From NCBI GenBank assembly GCA_002380675.1, contig DFWB01000176.1, forward strand, positions 6,462 through 12,063: 5,602 bases of DNA, read 5' to 3'. The position numbers and the translations under genes were made by a program. Shown piece after piece: positions 1 to 4,412 of this stretch. Each line of letters begins with the position of its first letter. Within the stretch, counting starts at the first letter, position 1. The notes under the pieces are model-generated. The model saw only the letters and a program-made list of their open reading frames with translations, was not told the DNA's origin and did not search any database. The stretch comes from Akkermansiaceae bacterium UBA4145 (GTDB lineage: Bacteria > Verrucomicrobiota > Verrucomicrobiia > Verrucomicrobiales > Akkermansiaceae).

Positions 1-2
1 TT

Positions 3-854
3 GAGCGGGCGATTGAGGCGGGGAAACACATCTATTGCGAAAAACCCACTGCGAATGATTATGGAGAAGCGCTCGCTATTGCAGAGAAGGCAGAAAGGGC
101 GGGAGTAAAGAACGGAAGCGTCCAGGACAAGCTCTGGCTTCCGGGTATCCAGAAGTTTCGATCTCTTCGAGATCAGGGCTTTTTTGGAAAGATCCTCTCG
201 GTGAGGGGAGAATTTGGATACTGGGTGTATCCGGGTCACGATCCGGAGCGTCCTGCGCAGCGACCAAGCTGGAACTACCGGAAGGAAGACGGAGGGGGTA
301 TCATTATAGATATGCACTGCCACTGGCGCTATGTAATCGATAACCTGTTTGGAAAAGTAACCCGCATTTTCAGTCATGCAGCTACGCACATTCCAGAAAG
401 GATCGATGAACAGGGACAGGCATACCAGTGTACAGCTGACGACTCCGCCTATGCGATCCTTCAAACCGATACTGGAGTGGTGTGTCAGTTCAACTCCTCG
501 TGGTGTGTCCGGGTGCGGCGTGATGAACTGTTTACCATGCAGGTTGATGGCACAGAGGGGAGCGCGACGGTAGGCCTCCGCAAGTGCATTGTTCAATCTC
601 GGGCCAATACTCCGACACCGGTTTGGAATCCGGATGTGGAGAGCCCGATTAACTTTTTTGAGGACTGGGAAGAAGTGCAGCCCCAAGAGGAGTTTGAAAA
701 CGCCTTCAAGAGTCAGTGGGAATTGTTTCTCAAGCACGTGGTGGAAGAGGAACCCTTTCCCTGGACCTTGCGTGAGGGGGCGAAAGGGGTTCAGCTTGCT
801 GAGCTCAGCCTGCAATCGAGCAGGGAGGGGCAGTGGGTTGAGGTGCCCAGCTAG
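3..854 (+). CDS. Gfo/Idh/MocA family NAD(P)-dependent oxidoreductase, 5'-truncated
   Basis: The reading frame is open from the left edge (first full codon at 3), leaving 283 residues; the start and the nucleotide-binding first half of the Rossmann fold lie outside. The fragment opens with AGKHIYCEKP (residues 6-15), the family signature at the end of the Rossmann domain; Lys14 is the conserved catalytic or cofactor-contacting lysine. QDKLWLPGI follows at about 41-49. The substrate-domain motif GGGIIIDMHCHWRYVID gives Asp103 and His107, the D-x3-H pair that normally positions the substrate hydroxyl. The C-terminus (GAKGVQLAELSLQS, then WVEVPS) is typical and complete. No signal peptide can be judged. 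The family oxidises or reduces sugars and polyols in the cytoplasm with NAD(P); the substrate cannot be read from sequence. It converges on the FGE gene, so its operon partners, if any, lie upstream. Family assignment is sure; substrate is unknown. Confidence 0.95.
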   Translation, partial: ERAIEAGKHIYCEKPTANDYGEALAIAEKAERAGVKNGSVQDKLWLPGIQKFRSLRDQGFFGKILSVRGEFGYWVYPGHDPERPAQRPSWNYRKEDGGGIIIDMHCHWRYVIDNLFGKVTRIFSHAATHIPERIDEQGQAYQCTADDSAYAILQTDTGVVCQFNSSWCVRVRRDELFTMQVDGTEGSATVGLRKCIVQSRANTPTPVWNPDVESPINFFEDWEEVQPQEEFENAFKSQWELFLKHVVEEEPFPWTLREGAKGVQLAELSLQSSREGQWVEVPS

Positions 855-858
855 CGGT

Positions 859-874
859 AGTGGTTTCAACCACT
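859..874. terminator. perfect inverted repeat between convergent genes, possible bidirectional terminator
   Basis: AGTGGTT (859-865) and AACCACT (868-874) are exact reverse complements around a 2-nt centre. In RNA this would be a 6-bp stem with a TTCA tetraloop. It begins 4 bp past the stop of the oxidoreductase and encloses the stop codon of the opposite-strand FGE gene (866-868). No T-run follows on either strand, so it is not a canonical intrinsic terminator; a termination or RNA-stability role is inferred from position only. Confidence 0.4.
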
Positions 875-1834
875 CTCCTCAGCCGGGCTGAGGGCACATC
901 GGAAGCTAAGATGGCAGGTCGTTGAGTCAGGAGTGACCTTGCTCCGAGCAGAGTTGCGGTAGCGATTGCAGTAGGACTCGTGGCAAAGAAACGATCCGCC
1001 ACGGATGACCTTTTCGGTCCCGCTCCCGGGTCCTGCGGGTTCTCTGACCGGAGATTGGGTGTAATAGTGGGGATCAAACCAATCAGCAACCCAATCCCAG
1101 GTATTGCCCACCATGTTGTAGAGGCCAAAATCGTTGGCTGGAAATGAACGCGCCGGGGCCGTGCCGCGGTAGCCATCAGCGCCAAGGTCCTTTTTGGGAA
1201 ATTCTCCCTGCCAGATGTTGCAGCGGTGCTTGTTGGCTGGGGTCAATTCATTGCCCCACGGGTAAGCTAACCCCTCTTGCCCGCCGCGTGCCGCACACTC
1301 CCATTCTGCCTCAGTGGGAAGGCGTTTTCCTGCCCAGTGACAGAAAGCCTCAGCATCATGCCACGAGATATGGACGACCGGATGGTTCATGATTTTCCGG
1401 ATGTTGGTGCCAGGTCCGCCCGGTTTTTTCCAGCTGGCGCCCTCTACCTTTGCCCACCATTCGACGCCAAAGGCCCGGTCAAAGGTGAGGCGTTTGAGGT
1501 GAGCCTTGGGGATCTGGTTGTGAAAAACAAAAGACCATCCAAAGCGTTCCGCCTCAGACTGGTATCCGGTCGCATCGACAAAAGTAGAAAATGACTCATT
1601 GGTAACGGAGGTTTGATCAATGAAATAGTCCTCAAGACTGACTTGGTGGACCGGTCCTTCCCCATCTCCGCTCCAACATTCGGGTCCTTCAGCGCCCATG
1701 GAGAACATCCCTTTTTTGACCATGGTCATCCCTTTATCTGAACCAGCGTCCGGTGAGCGGAGGAGGCATGATTTCTTGGTATTGGGATCGCTGTGATCTC
1801 TTGAAGGGGTGCAGCAGGGTTTTCCTTCCGGCAT
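866..1834 (-). CDS. formylglycine-generating enzyme (aerobic, SUMF1/FGE type), sulfatase maturation
   Basis: The 322-residue protein converts the cysteine of the sulfatase motif C-x-P-x-R to C-alpha-formylglycine, using O2 and copper in characterised members. Unlike the many domain look-alikes, it keeps both catalytic cysteines: GGSFLCHESYC gives Cys284 and Cys289, matching human Cys336/Cys341, followed by NRYR and TPDS. Other FGE landmarks are the domain start KKGMFSMG (about 40-47), HPVVHISWHDAEAFCHWAGK (151-170), LPTEAEWE (172-179), NIWQGEFP (206-213), GLYNMVGN (237-244) and a C-terminal LSFRC (309-313). There is no signal peptide, so it should act in the cytoplasm before sulfatase export. 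Asn206, Ile207, Asp220 and Tyr222 align with the human calcium-site residues Asn259, Ile260, Asp273 and Phe275. Oddities are GNTWDW in place of the usual WEW and an N-terminal PCCTPSR (6-12). No target sulfatase is in the window. The ATG at 1834 has a poor ribosome binding site; an internal ATG at 1723 has a better one, but the Cys-Cys element favours the longer form. Confidence 0.95.
   Translation of the reverse strand: MPEGKPCCTPSRDHSDPNTKKSCLLRSPDAGSDKGMTMVKKGMFSMGAEGPECWSGDGEGPVHQVSLEDYFIDQTSVTNESFSTFVDATGYQSEAERFGWSFVFHNQIPKAHLKRLTFDRAFGVEWWAKVEGASWKKPGGPGTNIRKIMNHPVVHISWHDAEAFCHWAGKRLPTEAEWECAARGGQEGLAYPWGNELTPANKHRCNIWQGEFPKKDLGADGYRGTAPARSFPANDFGLYNMVGNTWDWVADWFDPHYYTQSPVREPAGPGSGTEKVIRGGSFLCHESYCNRYRNSARSKVTPDSTTCHLSFRCALSPAEESG
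877..893. repeat. second GC-rich hairpin, inside the 3' end of the FGE gene
   Basis: CCTCAGC (877-883) and GCTGAGG (887-893) are exact reverse complements with a 3-nt loop. It lies 2 bp from the 859-874 hairpin and inside the last FGE codons. A transcript leaving the oxidoreductase would fold the two hairpins in tandem. No U-tract follows. The symmetry is seen directly; any function is inferred, and the protein-coding role could explain it. Confidence 0.35.
1730..1735 (-). promoter_or_regulatory. internal Shine-Dalgarno-like site for an alternative FGE start
   Basis: On the minus strand AAAGGG stands 6 nt before the in-frame ATG at 1723-1721 (Met38). The annotated ATG at 1834 is preceded by GCTAGCTAGAGAT, which holds no good Shine-Dalgarno. 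Starting at Met38 would give 285 residues beginning MVKKGMFSMG, exactly at the catalytic domain. The site may therefore mark the true start or a second product; coincidence in coding sequence is also possible. Confidence 0.35.
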
Positions 1835-1908
1835 ATCTCTAGCTAGCGCCGGGTGGGGATCATGTCGAATATGATTGCGATGCCTTTTAGAGGGGTCAGT
1901 TTTCCTGT
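1835..1908. promoter_or_regulatory. divergent intergenic region between the FGE and sialidase-like genes
   Basis: These 74 bp must supply start signals for genes on both strands unless promoters lie inside coding DNA. AGAGGGG at 1889-1895 is the only purine-rich ribosome-binding candidate for the plus-strand ATG at 1909; its 13-nt spacing is long. TATGAT at 1870-1875 resembles a -10 box on the plus strand, but no matching -35 is found at 16-18 bp. ATCAT (1859-1863) and ATGAT (1871-1875) form an inverted repeat, and TCGAAT (1865-1870) faces ATTGCGA (1874-1880), an imperfect palindrome with one extra base. CTAGCTAG at 1839-1846 is a perfect palindrome beside the FGE start. A shared operator is possible but unproven. 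Confidence 0.4.
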
Positions 1909-3087
1909 ATGCTCAAAGCTTGTTTCCTTCTCCTGCTTTGTTGGGGATCGGCATGTGCGGCCCCGGAGGTTAGCTTTATTGACTTCAGTACTGATCAAAA
2001 GCGGATAACTGTGGTGGACCGGGAAAAGGATCAGTACCTGGGACATGTTTCTACCTGTCTACTGGATGACGGGAAAACCATTCTTGCGGTGTATCCCAAA
2101 GGGCATGGACGGGGTGCTATCGTCTACAAGAAAAGTCCTGATGGGGGGCGCACGTGGGGGGAGCGGCAGCCGACTCCAGCGTCGTGGGCCACGTCACGGG
2201 AGGTGCCAACCCTTCATCGCATGCAGGGCCCGGACGGCAAGAGGCGCATTATCCTCTGGTCAGGCTTATATCCCGCTCGGAATGCGATTAGCGAGGATGA
2301 AGGGAGGAGCTGGAGTGAACTGAAAAAAGCCGGAAACTGGGGAGGGATTGTCGTGATGGGAAGTCATCTTAAGATGAGAACCGGGCAAGGGCACTACATG
2401 TGCGTTTTCCATGATGATGGGCGTTTTTATTCGGACCGGGGAAAGCTGGCCAAACCGGTTGAGTTTTCCCTCTACCGGACCCTGACTAGGGACGGGGGAT
2501 TGAGCTGGTCCTCTCCCGAGGTTCTGCAGAGGGATGCCTCGGTTCATCTTTGCGAACCTGGTCTGGTGCGATCTCCTGATGGTAGCCAAATCGCGATGTT
2601 GTTGAGAGAGAACGCGAGAAGAAAAAACTCCCATATTATGTTTTCGGACGATGAGGGCTCTACTTGGAGCAGGCCAAGAGAGCTCCCCATCACTCTTACC
2701 GGGGATCGTCATACTTGCCGCTACGCTGCCGATGGGCGATTGATCATAGTATTCAGGGGGCGTTATGCTGAGGGTAACGTCATTTCACCTGCCGATGGCG
2801 ACTGCGTGGCATGGGTTGGCCTCTACGACGATCTTGTAAAAGGTAACCCTGGACAGTACCTCCTCCGCCTTCTTGATAACAAGGTCGGCCATGACACCAC
2901 ATATCCCGGGGTGGAAGTCCTTCCGGATGATAACGGGTCCATTGTCGTGACAACTTATGGACATTGGATCAAGGGGGAGGCTCCGTTTATTCTGAGCACT
3001 CGATTTTCTACGAAAGAACTTGAGGACCACTCTGTAAGAGGTTCGAAGATTTTGTTGGAAGAAGATGCTATGAGGGTTCGGAAGTAG
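1909..3087 (+). CDS. secreted sialidase-family (BNR/Asp-box beta-propeller) protein
   Basis: The protein has 392 residues. A Sec signal peptide is clear: MLK, a hydrophobic stretch at about 5-15, then SACA-APE, with cleavage likely after Ala18; the lipobox consensus is not met, so it should be soluble in the periplasm or secreted. Four Asp boxes (S/T-x-D-x-G-x-[ST]-W) mark a six-bladed sialidase-type propeller: SPDGGRTW (76-83), SEDEGRSW (128-135), TRDGGLSW (193-200) and SDDEGSTW (246-253). Other conserved-looking segments are YPKGHGRGAIVYK (62-74), CEPGLVRSPDG (215-225), LLREN (231-235), GDRHTCRYAADGRL (265-278) and TTYPGVEVLPDD (330-341). These match a sialidase-like family common in Verrucomicrobia and Planctomycetes. 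A GH33 FRIP motif and a confident arginine triad are not identifiable, so exo-sialidase activity is not shown and another glycosidase or a binding role is possible. The AEC permease gene follows by 34 bp, suggesting one transcript. Confidence 0.9.
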   Translation: MLKACFLLLLCWGSACAAPEVSFIDFSTDQKRITVVDREKDQYLGHVSTCLLDDGKTILAVYPKGHGRGAIVYKKSPDGGRTWGERQPTPASWATSREVPTLHRMQGPDGKRRIILWSGLYPARNAISEDEGRSWSELKKAGNWGGIVVMGSHLKMRTGQGHYMCVFHDDGRFYSDRGKLAKPVEFSLYRTLTRDGGLSWSSPEVLQRDASVHLCEPGLVRSPDGSQIAMLLRENARRKNSHIMFSDDEGSTWSRPRELPITLTGDRHTCRYAADGRLIIVFRGRYAEGNVISPADGDCVAWVGLYDDLVKGNPGQYLLRLLDNKVGHDTTYPGVEVLPDDNGSIVVTTYGHWIKGEAPFILSTRFSTKELEDHSVRGSKILLEEDAMRVRK

Positions 3088-3108
3088 GAATGTTGGCAGA
3101 TTTACGCT

Positions 3109-3113
3109 AAGGG
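3109..3113 (+). promoter_or_regulatory. ribosome binding site AAGGG that favours TTG 3122 as the permease start
   Basis: AAGGG ends 8 nt before TTG at 3122, a normal spacing, but only 2 nt before the more upstream in-frame TTG at 3116. The next in-frame candidate, GTG at 3152, has AAAGG at 3133-3137 at a poor 14-nt spacing. No in-frame ATG lies between the previous stop and the first membrane segment. On this basis TTG 3122 is preferred. Confidence 0.5.
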
Positions 3114-3121
3114 CTTTGAGT

Positions 3122-4126
3122 TTGTGGGGCCGAAAGGCTACTCTCCAGTCCGTGGAAGGAATCCCACAGATCCTTGTCGCAGTCGTTCCGATCTATTGCC
3201 TCATGGTCGTTGGCGGAGGATTGCGGCGGGCGCGGGTGCTGGGCCCGCAGATGGATGATGGGCTAACCAAGCTGGTGATACACGTGCTTTATCCGGCACT
3301 GATTCTCGACAAGGTTCTCCGGGCGGAGTTGTTAAGGGATTTCTCGGTAGTTGCGTGGGCAATCATTGTGGGATTTGCGGTGATCGTGATCGGTTTGATG
3401 GTTGCCCTTCTTATAGGTCGCGCCATCGGCCTCAGAAAGGGTACGGGATGGCGTAGTTTTACTCTTACTGCCGGAGTCCAGAATTACGGCTACGTTGCAA
3501 TTCCCTTACTCATGGTTTTTTTTCCGGAAAATGAAGCCGCCGTTCTGGGTGTTCTTTTCACTCACAGTCTCGGGGTAGAACTGGGAATCTGGACGCTGGG
3601 AATGTTTATCCTGCGGGGGAAGCCCATGAAGTCGCCCCGGGAGTTCATATCCGGTCCCATGGTGGCAGTTGTTATTGGACTACTGATGGTCCTTGCCCGG
3701 GTTGATACCCTCGTTGAGCACTCCAAGGTGACCCAATTTGCGTTCGAGATTTTTCTCAATCTACTTCACTGGCTGGGACTGGCGGCGTTCCCTGTGGGGT
3801 TATTGCTGATCGGCACGGTGATATCAGATGTCTTGGGGAAAGAACGGTATTCGCTCCGGATCGGAGTCGGGAGCATCCTTGTGAGGATGATTGTGATGCC
3901 GATGGTGATTCTATCGATCGCGAAATTCCTGCCCGTTGTTGTGGAATTTAAGCAAGTTCTTCTTGTCCAGGCCGCCATGCCGAGTGCGGTGGCGCCGATC
4001 GTATATGCGCGGCACTACGGTGCGAATGCAGCTGCTGCGATGCATGTGGTGATTACCACCTCGATCGTCGCGATTATCACGATTCCGGTGACAATAGCAT
4101 TTGGGCGAGTGTGGCTGGGCCTGTGA
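3122..4126 (+). CDS. AEC family (auxin efflux carrier-type) membrane permease
   Basis: An integral inner-membrane protein of about 334 residues from the preferred TTG start (336 from TTG 3116, which is the numbering used here). Roughly ten hydrophobic segments are seen, at about 17-36, 50-68, 77-101, 117-136, 141-166, 178-197, 208-237, 248-271, 279-297 and 309-334. Family signatures are LVIHVLYPALIL (53-64), the broken-helix motif AGVQNYGYVAIPLL (119-132) in the first half, and QAAMPSAVAPI (285-295) in the second half, giving the two-repeat pattern of the Mem_trans family. Length is normal and complete. Members carry organic anions such as malate or malonate, or auxin in plants; this substrate cannot be read from sequence. 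It follows the secreted sialidase-like gene by 34 bp with no terminator between, so co-transcription is likely and a substrate linked to that enzyme's product or its fermentation end product is conceivable. Start uncertainty affects only a few N-terminal residues. Confidence 0.9.
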   Translation: MWGRKATLQSVEGIPQILVAVVPIYCLMVVGGGLRRARVLGPQMDDGLTKLVIHVLYPALILDKVLRAELLRDFSVVAWAIIVGFAVIVIGLMVALLIGRAIGLRKGTGWRSFTLTAGVQNYGYVAIPLLMVFFPENEAAVLGVLFTHSLGVELGIWTLGMFILRGKPMKSPREFISGPMVAVVIGLLMVLARVDTLVEHSKVTQFAFEIFLNLLHWLGLAAFPVGLLLIGTVISDVLGKERYSLRIGVGSILVRMIVMPMVILSIAKFLPVVVEFKQVLLVQAAMPSAVAPIVYARHYGANAAAAMHVVITTSIVAIITIPVTIAFGRVWLGL

Positions 4127-4325
4127 GAAGAGCGGATGTGTCGCAGAGCGCGGTGAACTCGCAAGTCGGATAATGCATAACTATCTAATGATTAGAGGAA
4201 TGAGTTCGCATCTGTTCTTCTTCAAGGAATTGCGCCTTGGGGGGTAGTCACACCGTCGTGGCACGTTTTTTCTGTATGTAGATGCCGAATTTTGCCCTAA
4301 TTTCGCTTGTGTGAGCCAGATAATG

Positions 4326-4354
4326 GGTGAGGGCCTATTTAAACAGCCCTCGTC
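4326..4354 (+). repeat. hairpin in the leader of the PSD1 gene
   Basis: GAGGGC (4329-4334) and GCCCTC (4346-4351) are exact reverse complements around an 11-nt AT-rich loop containing TTTAAA. G-U pairs and a closing G-C would extend the RNA stem to 9 bp (4326-4354). It is 58 bp before the ATG at 4413. No T-run follows, so it is not a standard terminator for the permease; it may be a leader structure or a protein-binding dyad. Confidence 0.35.
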
Positions 4355-4373
4355 GTCTTCTGGACGCGCTGTC

Positions 4374-4394
4374 AAAAAAAACCAGCTTACGCTG
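4374..4394 (-). terminator. minus-strand hairpin plus U8, weak terminator-like element
   Basis: Read on the minus strand, CAGC-GTAA-GCTG (4394 to 4383) is a 4-bp stem with a GNRA-type loop, followed after a single G by eight Ts (4381 to 4374). It would stop antisense transcription coming out of the PSD1 gene. The stem is short and no minus-strand gene lies upstream, so coincidence is plausible. Confidence 0.2.
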
Positions 4395-4412
4395 TTATCT
4401 CTCGATCACTGC

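Larger units (their letters stand above)
4127..4412. other. non-coding intergenic region (286 bp) between the permease and PSD1 genes
   Basis: No supported gene is present: both flanking genes are on the plus strand, and the only opposite-strand frame (4375 to 4181, 64 codons) shows no recognisable domain. The region must end the permease transcript and start the next gene. TTTTTT at 4266-4271 lacks a convincing upstream stem. GATAAT at 4319-4324 resembles a -10 element, but no -35 sits at 16-18 bp (TTGCCC at 4292 is 21 bp away). Two small hairpins at 4326-4354 and 4383-4394 are listed separately. No clear Shine-Dalgarno precedes the ATG at 4413. Confidence 0.6.

Noticed and set aside
805..1185. 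126-codon open frame on the minus strand
   Set aside because: It overlaps the 3' part of the FGE in another frame, is rich in Ala, Arg, Thr and Pro, and shows no domain; the FGE frame has unmistakable family motifs.
866..1834. Reading the FGE-fold protein as a non-catalytic SUMF1-domain relative (EgtB-like or PvdO-like)
   Set aside because: Both catalytic cysteines and the surrounding CHxSYCxRYR and TPDS motifs are intact, which distinguishes true FGE.
2266..2712. 148-codon open frame on the minus strand
   Set aside because: It is antisense to the Asp-box region of the sialidase-like gene, and its composition looks like a reverse-frame shadow.
4240..4272. Possible intrinsic terminator of the permease ending in TTTTTT (4266-4271)
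   Set aside because: The only stems upstream are 3 bp, or a CGTG/CACG palindrome with a 1-nt centre, too small to form a stable hairpin.
4169..4325. GATAATG occurring twice (4169-4175 and 4319-4325)
   Set aside because: A 7-bp repeat 150 bp apart in AT-rich DNA is expected by chance and has no shared flanks.
4181..4375. 64-codon minus-strand open frame in the intergenic gap
   Set aside because: It does not overlap a gene, but has no recognisable motif, no good ribosome binding site and a composition typical of random sequence; the gap is better read as non-coding.
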